From Paraspadella gotoi (Eukaryota; Chaetognatha): a stretch of 64,000 nucleotides of DNA. A model generated the notes under the pieces. It did no database searches and was not told the origin of the DNA. It was given only the letters and a program-made list of their open reading frames with translations. Positions 13,101-24,421 of this stretch are shown one piece after another. The stretch lies in the NCBI GenBank assembly GCA_051294375.1, contig CM119270.1, positions 15,747,845-15,811,844 of the forward strand, given 5' to 3'. Position 1 is the first letter of the stretch. Each line of letters begins with the position of its first letter. Made by a program: the position numbers and the translations under genes.

Positions 13101-15253
13101 GATTTTGGGAAAATTTAACAGGAAGCATAAATTGTACTAAAAAATGTCCTATGGGAACATATGGTGACAGCGTTGGAGCATTCAATGATTCGAATTGTGT
13201 ACCCTGTGGTTTAGGAAACTTTTCTTCCTCTGATGGTCTCTCTTTCTGTCAAATGTGTGAACCAGGAACATTTTCCAATACATCAGGTCGTAGTTATTGT
13301 GACAATTGCAAACCAGGATTTTCATCATATATGTCATCTTCCTCGTGTTATAAATGTCCCTACCGAACATTTGCTCCAAATACTGGAAGCCCAGTTTGCA
13401 AAAATTGTTCAGAAGGATATTTTACAAATGTTGAGCAGACAGATTGTAAAATATGCACAAATGGAACATACAGTATTTTTGAAATCAATGATTGCCTAGC
13501 CTGTCCAACTGGGACATTTTTGGACAGAGAAGGAGGAAACAGTCCAGATTCTTGTAAGCCCTGTCCTATTGGAACATTCAATTCTAAAAATGGAAGCTCT
13601 GCTTGTAATCTTTGCCCTCAAGGTTTTTATGCCAATAGTGAGGGTTTAAGTATTTGCCATCCTTGTGGACTTGGCAAATTCTCGGATCAGGAAGGATCGG
13701 AAGAGTGCTTTGATTGTGATTTAGGAACGTTTTCCAATATCCAAAATGCTGTTATATGTAATAAATGTGATGCTGGTAGTTTTGCTAATAATACTCAAAC
13801 TCATTCTTGCCACTTATGTCCATTGGGTACATTTTCATCAAAAGAAGGAAGTTTTCAATGCCAACCTTGCTGGGTAGGCACTTATGCAGACTCTCTTGGT
13901 TTTACTCAGTGTAATGTTTGTCCAAATAATATGACTACAAACAGCACCGGTACCATCAACAGCACTGAATGTTTTTCTTGTCCAGCAGGCACATACTCAA
14001 AATACTCAATAACCGGTATCATTTGTAAAAATTGTAAAGTTGGAACTTACAATGATCAAGTTGGAGCAACTTGGTGCCAGCCATGCAGAGCTGGTTATTA
14101 TGCAGACATTGAGGGTCTTTCAGCATGTCTTCCATGCCCAGAAGGAACTTCTTTAGAAATTCGAGGTGGATCCAAGTGTCAGCCGTGCGATGCTGGTTCT
14201 TTTTCAGCAACAAAAAATTCAACCTCTTGTTTAGAATGCAAGGAGGGCACATTTAATAATTATCGTGGCGCTGATACCTGTATTCTCTCGCCCAAAGGCT
14301 CGTATGTGCCAGACCAGAGAATGCTTGAGCCAATTCTTTGCCCGATCGGCACTTTTTCAGATGAAGAGGGTGCATTAACATGTAAAGATTGTCCAACAGG
14401 AAGGACAACATCATCCACCGGATCCACAGCGTCGGATGACTGCTTTAGTGTGACCACCATCAGCGGAAAAACTTGTGCTACAGGCTCCAGGTGAAAAAAG
14501 GGATGATTCTTAAGATTTCATTATGTCAATAGTATACTGACTCGTCATGGTATAGCAAAACACTCACTCTCATTACCCAGTACCCACCTCAATACATCAG
14601 CACAACCCCGATGACGAGCGCCATAGGTTTAGGCCCCATTGGGGTACACTGCTAGCATGAGGGATGAGACGTCCTACCCACCTGTATTGACAGACAGCAG
14701 TTAAATTTGTAGTTTTAAACCAAGCAACTAAATGGCATAAATTTCTAGCGCATGAGAGGCACTAATATGCTTCAGTTGCCTCACTACTATTTGTAACCAT
14801 CTGTAAATGAATATATATCTATCACTATGTAAATGTTATTTAATTTATTCATTCTTACTTAGATGTCAATCTTGGGGAAGAAGTTATCACTGGTGCCGCA
14901 CAGGATTCGAATGGGACTATTGTTGCGCCGCTCTGCCCTGCGACTTTCACGGCGACGAAGTGACTTGGTGCTACATCGACGTCGCCGGAACGATGCGACG
15001 AACCTGCGTTGTCCCCTCGGCGTCTTTGGCGCTGTCAAGCGGGGTAATCGCTGGCATCGTCGTCGCCATGGTTGCGGTCATAATTGCGATCGCTGTCATT
15101 TGCGTTTATATAAAAAAGAAAAAGTCGCGAAGCGAAAGTCGGGTCGGCGTCGATGAAGACGTTGCGACAAGAGACGGTGTACGTCGAAAAGAGTTCAACG
15201 CTGCAAAAATGGAATTGGAAAATTTTCAAAATATACCAAAAAATGATAGATGA
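10176..15253 (+). CDS. Very long cysteine-rich (GCC2/GCC3, ephrin-receptor-like repeat) single-pass membrane protein
   Basis: One exon of 4.3 kb (10176-14490) joins in phase to 14863-15253, giving about 1,568 residues. The N-terminal stretch TRLLYAVIIICVILLTMFLY looks like a signal peptide or anchor. Then follow roughly 28-30 tandem units of about 48 residues with the pattern C-P-x-G-T-[FY]-S-x(4-6)-G-x(3-5)-C-x2-C, typical of the GCC2_GCC3/TNFR-like Cys-rich family found in SVEP1, SCUBE and many invertebrate surface proteins. Many NxS/T sites are present. Exon 2 encodes a separate module (CQSWGRSYHWC...WDYCC...WC), a membrane segment (VIAGIVVAMVAVIIAIAVIC), four Lys as stop-transfer, and a short polar cytoplasmic tail. 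The start is uncertain: if the preceding exon ends in A, the first codon ATG is split by an intron; the first full in-frame ATG is at 10226, inside the hydrophobic stretch. Function is inferred only as a cell-surface adhesion or recognition protein. Confidence 0.87.
14491..14862 (+). other. Intron of the cysteine-rich receptor gene with a possible repeat fragment
   Basis: GT at 14491 and AG at 14861-14862 bound it. Bases about 14550-14700 are clearly more G+C-rich than the surroundings and contain short dyads (GGCCCCATTGGGG). This resembles a short interspersed element fragment, but no box A/box B pair was found. Confidence 0.5.
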
Positions 15254-18200
15254 TTCTGTAGTTAGTTATTAAGTTTTATTGATCAGCGAATATAAATGAT
15301 TTTTTTTTAAATGTTTGAATGAAAAATATTTTATTTAACTGACTTAGATTTTGTAAAAAAAATGTTTTTTAAAAAAATATTGTAAAAAATCATTGCAACT
15401 TAGATGGTAACATTCGTGCAAAGTATCTACTAGCTCGTCTGAGAGATAATTTAACAATTGTTCCTTTTTATTTTCTGTATCCCATTTCAAGTTCATTATT
15501 CAGTTCCTAGAAGCTTAAGAGGGCGTAACTTTATAAAGTTCCAATGCAGAACTTCTTTCAAGAACAAATGGTATTCGAAATTTTCACGTTTTAAACTTCG
15601 CCTCTCATACTTCAGTATATATTTGGCTTCAATAATATAATCAAGAGTCATAGTAACCAACAATTCAGTCCCAAAGTGCTTATAATGGAGGCTCATAGCA
15701 TTGGCACTATCGGTAACTTTGATAAATGCAGATAATTCTAAGCAGATAATTCTATCACTTATCATATCCTGCAGGGAAATACTACTGGCGGCCAAAGGAA
15801 TTTTTGACTTAAAATACCTTAAACCCTGAAAATGGTTATATCAATATTATCAGAAGACAAATTAACATGAAGAAATAATCATTGAGGATTAGAATGAAAG
15901 CTTACATATCATCGATATAATGATTATCCTTCAATAATTATGATTATACTAATATATATAAGTATTTTTATAATAATATAATGATTATCCTATTATAATA
16001 ATATATATAGATATTATGAAATTGGTGCAACCAATATAAAAATCATCCATCCATTTAATAAATAAGCGATCTTGCCCCTGAATTATATTATAATAGTATA
16101 TACTGCATATATTTCTATAATTACACAACGATGATTATCCCACAATAATTAACGCTCATCACAGATAATATTTTATTACAGAGGATCTTTCAAAGGTTGG
16201 TGTCTCACAACAAATCCCGAATTTATTTGTTATATCAAAATTAATTTAGTACTTTTATTTAATTTGTTGTATCCAAATGCCCAAAGTTTTTCGTCTGCTG
16301 TTACCTTTACATTTTATTTCTAAAATAAACTAATAATTATAACTAACTATCTACATACATAAATGGCAAGTTTTCCATGAACTAATCAATCAAATCAATA
16401 TAAATCGAGTATTTCAAAAACAAAGCTCTTTTTATCAACTAATATATATTTTTTAAAGAACTAAAACCATTTTCAGCAATTCGGTCATAAACAGGAATGA
16501 CAGAACATGGCATGACATAACATGACATGACTAGCAACGATGAAAAAGGTTGCTCTCTGACTAATTCTAATTAATAAATATCTGATAATGTAAATAATCA
16601 AGAATTACATTGTCAATATATACAACAAAATTTTCAATAGTTCGTATCACTCCAAAAGTTAAACAATTCATTGTTCAAATAGTATTTTTGATAATATTTC
16701 TCCGAAATTCTTTCAATGTGAATGCCACCAAGAAATTTGATTACTTGTTAAAATATACGAATTTCCAACAAAATGGATAAAAATATTTCTTGGAGCACGT
16801 TTGAAACGAAGAAGAAATAAATAGAAATTTATTTAAACAAATTAAGCTTCTAATGATAATTGTGCTAAAAAAATTGACAGTAAAAAATTTAGGAAGCTCC
16901 ATGAAAAATAAAAACAATTTAAATGTATGAAATAGTGAACACTAAAAGCTTTGTTGGTCGACCTTCCAGTTTTTTTAAAAAATATGTTTTAGGTTAATTA
17001 AAAATAGCTTTAAATTTATCTGAAAAATTTTGGATAAAAATTGACTAGCTCTAGCAAGGCTAACATATTTTTTATTTCGGAACCTCTCTGACAATAATCA
17101 AAATTAACGTATAAAAAAAAAGTGGAAGATTTTCCAACGCAGCAAAATATCACGGATTCATTATGATAGGAGTATAAAATTTACTGCAAATATTTACAAA
17201 TAAATAATAAAAGTAGGAACCTGTTGAACCAACGTATCTGAATTAAAATTAATATATTTAAGAATCTAACGATTTTTAATATTATTAATCTTACCATTAA
17301 AAAATTTATAAATAATTCCAAGTTTTAAAATAGGTCAACATCATGTTATAAACTGGCATAAACTATTTTTTAAACTAAATTAAAAACCTAAAAATATTTA
17401 TAACATATAAAAGTATAAAATATATTTTCCAGTTTTGTAGCAAAATAAAGCGATTTATCAAAAGTTATCAAATTCTTTAAAAAACTTAGTTTTGATAAGT
17501 TTTAGCTACAGATTAGGGGCTGCAACAATAGCTTACTGACGCTGGCCTAGCTGGCTAAAACTACAGCCACGCTGCAATTAGCCATACAAACACCTGCAAA
17601 CCGCAATGTTTTTATGTAGAATTACAAGTCTAAATTTAAGAGACAAATTTAAAATATAAAAAACAATTTATTGGCTTTTAGCCGCCCCTTATAATGACGA
17701 TTTCGGTTTTATTGCAGAAAATAGTTTTGCACTAAACTTGCACTGTTTTCCTTTTAACTAGTATAATTTCATTAAAACTATATTGCTAAAAACCTTTAGT
17801 AAAATATTAATAGAAATACAAATACATTTTCTAGGACGAATGATGCAGCATTTTTCTGAAAAAGGTTCATCTTACTTTATCCCATGTACGGTAAAAATAT
17901 TTTTGCGGCATTATGTACCGACATTTAAATTTTAAAAAATGCTTAACTGTAGGGGGAAAACGAAAATACCCCTCATCATTAAGTTCCTACCAAAAAAAAA
18001 TTAGAAGTAATTCATTTCGATAATTCAAATTGATATTTAAGGGAAAAAAATCCAAGAGATTCCAACGACAATCCAATTGTAACTGATTTGACGAATGCGA
18101 AAATAACATTCGCAAATGCGACATAAAATTCATAATAATATTAATAATAATAATAATAATAATAATAGCTATAATAATAAGAAAACCAGCAGCGAATAAC

Positions 18201-18264
18201 GTCGCAACTTCGATGGGAGATTTTTGTAATGATAATAAAAAAAAAGATCGATCATCTTCGGATA
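15254..18264. other. A+T-rich spacer between convergent genes
   Basis: About 3 kb between the 3' ends of the receptor (+) and SERTA (-) genes. It contains no credible coding frame. It holds one copy of a dispersed repeat (16021-16082), TA-rich tracts near 15950-16000 and an (AAT)n microsatellite at about 18130-18165, close to the SERTA stop and likely within its 3' UTR. Confidence 0.5.
16021..16082 (+). repeat. Dispersed repeat R1, 5' half
   Basis: Begins with the palindrome ATTGGTGCAACCAAT, followed by ATAAAAATCATCCATCCATT and AATAAGCGATCTTGCCCCTGA. The same ordered blocks recur in this window near 22.0 kb (-), 24.1, 46.0, 55.2 and 62.7 kb. Confidence 0.7.
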
Positions 18265-19157
18265 TCATAAAAACGAATTATAGAAACTCTGAACTTCGTC
18301 GCTGTACGGAGTCGTTCGGTAGAAGTTGGTGGAAGTGGTTGAGCTGCTCAAGTAAACGGAAGAACCTGGTTGATTGGGCTGATGAAGATGTTGATGGGGC
18401 TGCCCGGGCTGATGATGGAACGGCGACGGCGTCGGGGACAGCTGAGTCGAGTGCTGGGGTTGCGGCTGCTGCTGATGCCACGAATTCGGACGCGGTAGGT
18501 GATATGAAGACGCGTGATTGGACGGGGCGCCGGAGGACGAGTTCCAACCGCTCGCGGATGAAAGGTCGGCGTCTCGAAACCGACGCTGCTCCGACGCCGT
18601 CGCCCTAAGCTGGTGTTCTTGCTGCAGGTGCTGCAGCTGCGTCGGATCGAAGGACATACCGAAGTCCGTGGACGCGAGTCTGGAGTGATCGCCGGTCGGA
18701 AGTGGATCGAAGGAAGGAAAGGGCGAATCCGGACGAAAAGAGGTAGAGGAGGGAAACGAGGAGGAAGGGTAGGAAAAGGAGGAAGAAGAGTGGGGGAAGG
18801 AAGGGGAGCAAGTTCGGAAAGAATTAGGCTCCTGAAGGGAGTTGGAGGAAGAGGAGCACCCTTTGAGAGGACTGAGGAGCGAGGATAGCGGAGGCGGCCG
18901 AAACGATCCAGAGGAGGAAGGAAATGAAGAAAAGGGATCCGGGCGGAGAGGGGCGTGCGGCGAGAAGGTCGTCGAAAACCCAGAAGAATCGTAAGGGATC
19001 GAATGACTAGAATCTTGGACGAAGGAACCTTTAGAGGGTCTGACGGCGGCGTTGGAAGAGGCCGCGGAGGCGGCGGCGCCGCTCTCCGTCGACTCTCCGT
19101 GAGTTTTCTCTGCGCCGCAGAAAAAGGCAAAAGCGGATTGAGTACAACTCGGCGACG

Positions 19158-19191
<34 letters not shown>

Positions 19192-19547
19192 AATGAGCGA
19201 TTGTTCGGATGAAGGCATTGGGGTGAGGCGAGGAGCGGCGGCGGCCGAAGCGGCGTCAGACACCGTCTCCGGCGCCGATGAAAGCGGAGGATGAGCGAAG
19301 TTTGTGTTCGTCGTCGTCGTTGAGACTAACGACGCCGCGGATTCTGACGATGACGCCGGAGCGAGAGCGGCGTCGACCGAGTGGACGAAAGGTTCGACGT
19401 TCGACGCCGAAACCTCGACTTCGGGAAGATCGAAGTCGAAGGCGTCGATGTCGGAGGAAGAGGAGGAGGAAGAGACGGTAGAGACTGGAGGAAGGACTAG
19501 ATCTGAAAGAGGAGAGAGACAGAGAGAGAGAGAGAGAGAGATGAGGG

Positions 19548-19586
<39 letters not shown>

Positions 19587-21231
19587 AGAGAGAGAGAGAA
19601 GAGAAGGAGAGAGAGAGAGTCTTTCGTCAAACTATCGGAGAGGCTGATTTAATAAACATTTGTTCATCTTTATAGATTGCCTTACCTTTTCCGTGATTGC
19701 TGACGAGTTTAGCACCATCGGCGGCAACGGCGGCGGATTGGCGGTAGCGGCGGGGTCGGCGGCGTCTGGAGTGTTGGCGGCGACCGGCGGGGATGGCGGT
19801 GGATCCAAGTCCGCCAAGGAGGCGCCGGCGGCGGCGCCCGAGAAAGAGGCCAGGTTCTTCGGTTGGGGCGGAGAGTTGGAGGATTGATTGACGGGAACTC
19901 CGTCCTCGATGAATTCTTGCTCGATGCGACGGAGTGTGTTGCAGATCAACACGGATCTAAAATTATGAGACGGTCTTGATATGGGTGATATTATCTCGAT
20001 AAATCTTATTGAATAGTAGTAATTAGTATTTTAATTAGTATTTTTTTTTCGAGAGTTAAAAGTATTTAAATCATTTTTATGAGCTGCTCAGAGGAACGCA
20101 ATGCAATAGAATAGTCGAGCATAGCTCATAAAATAATATAAACCTTTTCTTTTATGTTATAAAAAACCGACTAAACGTACTAATTTCTATAATAAACAAA
20201 CTACAAGAAGTTTCAACTTATTGCGTGTATGAAAGAATTTCCCAAAACTTAACGTAGACTCATCCACTCACCGTCGCAAATGCTTTTCCATGGTGGCGTG
20301 ACAGACTTGCAATTTGCACATGGACATGTTGAAGACGAGACGGCGTTGTTCCGAGTAGGCGGGGCTCGGGCGAGGCGGGCCCCAGGACGAGGCCGCGTCT
20401 TGCGGGGAGGACGGAGCGGATTCGGATAGAGTCGAGTTGGAGTCATCGCTGCTGGGTTGGATAGAGATAGAGAGGATTCGAGTAAATGTGTGTGTGAGAA
20501 AGTGAGAAAAAAAGAAAGAAAGAAAAAAAAAAGAATTTAAAAAAAAATGTAATAAATGAAAAGAAAAGGAAAACTGAAAAATAAAGCTAAGAAATGGAAA
20601 AAAAAACCAAACCATCTATCCATCAAATCAATCAATCAATCAATCAATAAATAAATCAATTAATCAATCAATTAATCACCAACCTGCACCCAGAGTCCGA
20701 ATCCGAATAACCCGAGTCGTCGAAAGAGTCAGAGTTTTTCCTCTTAACGCCGGTTCGCGGCGCCTTGGCGCCCTTCGACGCCGCCTCCGCGGCTTCCGGC
20801 GTCGCCGACGGAAAGTCTCCGACTTCGACGGCGCCGGAAGACGAAACGTCGGCCATGAGGAAATCGTCGTCGCCGGCAACCGGAAACGACGTCGGCGGCG
20901 TCATGAGTTCGTCGGCGTCGAGAGAGAAAGCGGCGCCGATTTTCTCCGTCGACTCGACGCCGAGAATCGTCGATGACGTAGTCGTCGTCGTCGAGAGAAA
21001 ACCGGAAGCGACGAGGGAAGACGACGACGACGGAGACGACGACAACGACGACGTCATCGGCGCCAGAAACTCTTCCTCGCGAGGAGGCGACGTCAGCGTC
21101 AATGACGTCAAGAAAAGTTCGTCGTCGTCGTCGATGACGGGACGCGGCGCTGGCGTCTCGGCGTCGACAACGGATTTCGTCGTCGCCATGGAAACCTCGA
21201 TGTGACGCGGAATGACGTCGCAAGCGGACAT
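18265..21231 (-). CDS. SERTA-domain transcriptional co-regulator (SERTAD/TRIP-Br/Taranis family)
   Basis: Four exons on the - strand: 21231-20684, 20451-20272, 19956-19686 and about 19502-18265 (stop 18267-18265), about 745 residues. The SERTA motif is built across the exon 2/3 junction, roughly residues 216-258: SEQRRLVFNMSMCKL...EKHLRR then SVLICNTLRRIEQEF, which matches the family core (LQR..IFNISLMKL...LRRIQEEL in vertebrate SERTAD2). Exon 1 carries a KRKNSDSFDDSGYSDSDS segment. Exon 4 begins with an acidic aromatic patch DIDAFDFDLPEVEV that resembles the SERTAD transactivation segment, and continues Ser/Pro/Gln-rich. SERTA proteins bind cyclin/CDK and E2F/PHD-bromo partners in the nucleus. 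The first two introns are phase-consistent; the third (donor at 19685, acceptor at 19503-19504) misses by one base relative to the long exon 4 frame, so a small sequence error or another splice site is likely. Start ATG at 21231; a second in-frame ATG lies 14 codons on. Confidence 0.87.
19505..19625 (-). repeat. GA/CT microsatellite inside SERTA intron 3
   Basis: Nearly pure GA on the + strand with a few interruptions. It forms a long CT tract just before the exon 4 acceptor and could act as an extended polypyrimidine tract. Confidence 0.85.
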
Positions 21232-21998
21232 TTTGTTTTTTTGTTTTGTTTTTGTTTGGAGGGAGAGAAGAGTTTTCGTTATTAGTGGATGACTAGAGGG
21301 AGACTCTACCTCGAGTTTGGAATAGAGAGAGTGTGAGAGAGAGTATCAGAGGGAGACAGAGTCGATGGGATTCGCGAGTAGGGGCCGACGTCGGCGGCGA
21401 CGCGAGCGGCGTCGCCCGGGAGGCGAATGCGGCGTCGTCCAAATCATCACATTTCCTCGATGAGATATTTTTTTTTTGCTTTTGAGAAGAGGACGTCTGT
21501 GAATGAAGGTGGAAATTTGGGGGGGGGGGAGAGGGGAGGAAGATAGAATGAAGATTATCGTTTTCAAAACATCACGAGTAAAAAGATGACAATTTAGGTC
21601 TGAGGTTAGTAATTACTTGATAGTACGTTCTAAGCAGGTTTTAGGATCTTTTTTTTTTTACCTAACGGCGCAAAGGGTTTTTGCCAGAACGTTTTATTCC
21701 TTATTCTTAAACGAATTGCACTTCATCAATATAAGAAATATCCGATTACTAGCACCATTAAAACGAAAATTGTGGAGTAAAAAGCAATTCTAGGTATTTA
21801 CTACTATTGTTTTTTTTTTAGATTGTAACCCGACCCGGGTCACACTAAGCTTCCCCGCATTCTTTTAGGATCGAGTTAGATTTTCCTATCTTAGACTATG
21901 CGTATAACAGTAAGCGACAAATACTAAATTATTCAAAATTATGTGACTATATTTCTTATAATTATAGGATATGATTAAAATTATGCTCTAAAATAATA

Positions 21999-22095
21999 TC
22001 TTGTAAGAGAGATGGAGGCCTTAAACCACCAAAGCCTTCCCAAAGTCAAGGGCAAAATAGCTTATTTATAATTTTTATATTGGTTGTACCAATTT
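21999..22095 (-). repeat. Dispersed repeat R1, near full length, inverted
   Basis: Read on the - strand it runs from ATTGGTACAACCAAT through AATAAGCTATTTTGCCC, TTGACTTTGGGAAGGCTTTGG and GGTTTAAGGCCTCCAT to CTCTTACAAGA. It is the best example of the family in the window because the 5' palindrome is perfect and the 3' end is present. Confidence 0.75.
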
Positions 22096-22510
22096 CATAA
22101 CTACTTTTAGAACAGTAGCTAAAATAAAGTCAAAAACTCAATAATTGCTACAAACACAAACTATGCTAGCGTCTCTTGGAATAAGCAACGGTGGACAGTT
22201 AAAACAAACCTCTCAACTACGTTAGTTAATAGGAGGGAAATTTAAAAAACTGCAGCATGCAGCGGCTTGCGAGAGCAATGAGTGCGACCGGCCTCACCCC
22301 AGCCGCTAGCACAGTGATCAAAACCACTTACACGCTCGTACACGCAGAAACTCGCACACTAACACACACACACACACTCCTGGGCTTCTCGGTTCAACTT
22401 CGATCTCAATTCTATTAAACAAAAAAAAAATTTAAATCTATTTTCTGTTCGCTGATTAACGTTAGCTTCTTGCACCCTGATTAGCTCGCGTTTTCGTCTT
22501 TCAGCCTCCC

Positions 22511-22749
22511 ATTGGTTAAACGACTCGAATTTTTTTTTTCCTGCTTCTAAGTCAGTGAACCTAATTCTCAATTCGCGCGAACCGGAGCCCGATTGGCCCG
22601 ACTAGGCCAACGTCCGAACCTCATTGGTCGAGTCAAGTCCTCTCGACGAATATCGCGGGACTTTTCTGTTCGCGAAGTAGATTGAAATGACGTCATGGAG
22701 ACAAACTGAGCGTTGATTGGAGGACGAGAGAGGTAGAGGCTCGGCCAAT
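22511..22749 (-). promoter_or_regulatory. CCAAT/CRE cluster, probable SERTA gene promoter
   Basis: ATTGG occurs at 22511, 22592, 22623 and 22716 (CCAAT on the - strand), with a CCAAT on the + strand at 22745 and a perfect CRE-type TGACGTCA at 22688-22695. The local sequence is G+C-richer and CpG-containing. It lies about 1.3 kb upstream of the SERTA start codon in the expected orientation, which implies an untranslated first exon and intron. NF-Y and CREB-type binding are known for such motifs; use here is inferred. Confidence 0.5.
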
Positions 22750-23637
22750 CGGAACGTCTCTGGGAAAATCGGTGAGGCGATGTGAGGTTAACCCCAAATC
22801 TGTTTGACCTCTGGAGATTCGGAGCTTTCAACGTTGGTCTTATGGAAAGCATGATATCTTCGTTAGCGATTGAAGTCTGGACACTCATTATGGATGCGAA
22901 TTCTACGTAGAACAGTTGAATAAAATAAATCGTTGGCGAGGAGAGAGAGAGAGAGAGACAGAGAGAGAGAGAAGAGGAAAAAAAAAAGTCGTTCTCTGGC
23001 GCCGGGAAAGGGTTGATGGTGGTGAGTTCCGTCCGCGCGAGCAGAGATGAGGGGGGAAAGGGGGGGAAAGGGGAACTATGGGGGGAATAAGCGGGGGAGT
23101 CCAGGGGGGGATGAGAAAAGGAGGGAGTAAAGATGAGGAAAGCGGGAGTGAGGGGAAGAGAGGCGGGCGGCGCAGAGAGATAGATTGGGCAAGTAAATAT
23201 AGATTTCTGATTGGATAGAGCTTGAGAGTGAGGCCTGCGGTTAAATTAAAATAACTATATTCTTATATATTAATTCCTTCTTAATTAATTATTAATTAGG
23301 AAGGAAAATGATGAGGCGATTGGGACAAAGAGGAGCAGAAGGGTTGCTAGGGAACAAAGAAGAGAGGTTGCTGGAGAGAAAAGAAAAGAGAGGTTGGAGG
23401 GAAAAGGAGAAATGTTCCTAAAGAGAAGAGGATAGAAACAAAAAGCAAAAAATAAGAAAAGGAGAGTGTTAGGAAAAAAGAAACTTAAAGATAGAAAAGG
23501 AGATGAGGGACAAAAGCGAAAAGGAGAAAGATTGTGAGAGAGAGAGAAAAATAGAGAGCGGTATAAAGATAGAAAGAGGTTACAAAATAGAAAAGGAGCT
23601 TGGTCGAAGTGGAGAAAGGGAGAAAGACAGAAAAGGA

Positions 23638-23647
23638 NNNNNNNNNN
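23638..23647. other. Assembly gap of 10 N
   Basis: Ten undetermined bases inside a purine-rich repeat. Confidence 0.99.
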
Positions 23648-24132
23648 GAGAGAGAAAAAGAGAGTGGTGAATAGAAAAAGGGTATGTAGTAGCGGCTCAG
23701 TATGGTAGGAAAGAAAAAGGGGAAAAAAAGTAAAAAAAGAATTTCGAGATAGGGACGTTTAGATAAAAGGAAAGAAAGAAAATATATTAACTTCGTTGGG
23801 GGAGGGAGAGGTTGGGGAGGCGATACGGCAAACGGGGAGAGGAAGGATAAAATATATGGAGAAAGTAGATTGAGCTGCGGGGAGACGAAGTAGACAAGGA
23901 GAAAATGAGAAATAGACACGGGTGAAAGGGAGAAAGGACAATTGAACTTGCAAAGGGGGAAAAAGAAAAAAAAAATTAGTAGAGAAGAGGGCGAATATGG
24001 AAAGGGTTCACGGGAAGTGAAAAGAAGGGGGAGAAAAACAGAATCGAAACGTAAAACTTTTAAATGAAATAACGTTGGGCTAATTGCTCCGCTTTGACAA
24101 TGTAAGGCTTAATAAGAAATAGGCAATGGACT

Positions 24133-24193
24133 AATTGGGACAATCAATGTAAAAAAAATTATCCATTCACTTAATAAATAAGCTATCTTGCCC
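24133..24193 (+). repeat. Dispersed repeat R1 fragment
   Basis: Carries TTATCCATTCACTTAATAAA and TAAGCTATCTTGCCC in the same order as the other R1 copies; the 5' palindrome is degraded to ATTGGGACAATCAAT. Confidence 0.6.
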
Positions 24194-24389
24194 TATCTAT
24201 GCTATCTATCTATATAAAAAAGGATGATAGCTAATCGCAACGAATTTACTATTACTTTGTAAAAACTATAATCGCTGAAATACGTACGAAAAAAAAGAGA
24301 CTGAAATTTAAATTAAATTACAAGATCAGTTATCAACCTTGATTAAGGAAAAGATTTTTCCAAAACTTATAAACAAACAAGATAAAAAG

Positions 24390-24421
<32 letters not shown>

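Noticed and set aside
17513-17696. AGGGGCTGC ... GCCGCCCCT imperfect inverted ends about 180 bp apart, like a small hAT element.
   Set aside because: No matching 8-bp target duplication and no second copy in the window.
18348-19130. Alternative 260-residue Arg/Pro-rich frame overlapping SERTA exon 4.
   Set aside because: Shadow of the Ser/Pro-rich coding frame; it has no link to the SERTA exons.
22568-22888. 106-residue frame on the - strand upstream of the SERTA gene.
   Set aside because: It lies within the CCAAT/CRE cluster, has no recognisable domain and fits promoter/leader sequence better.
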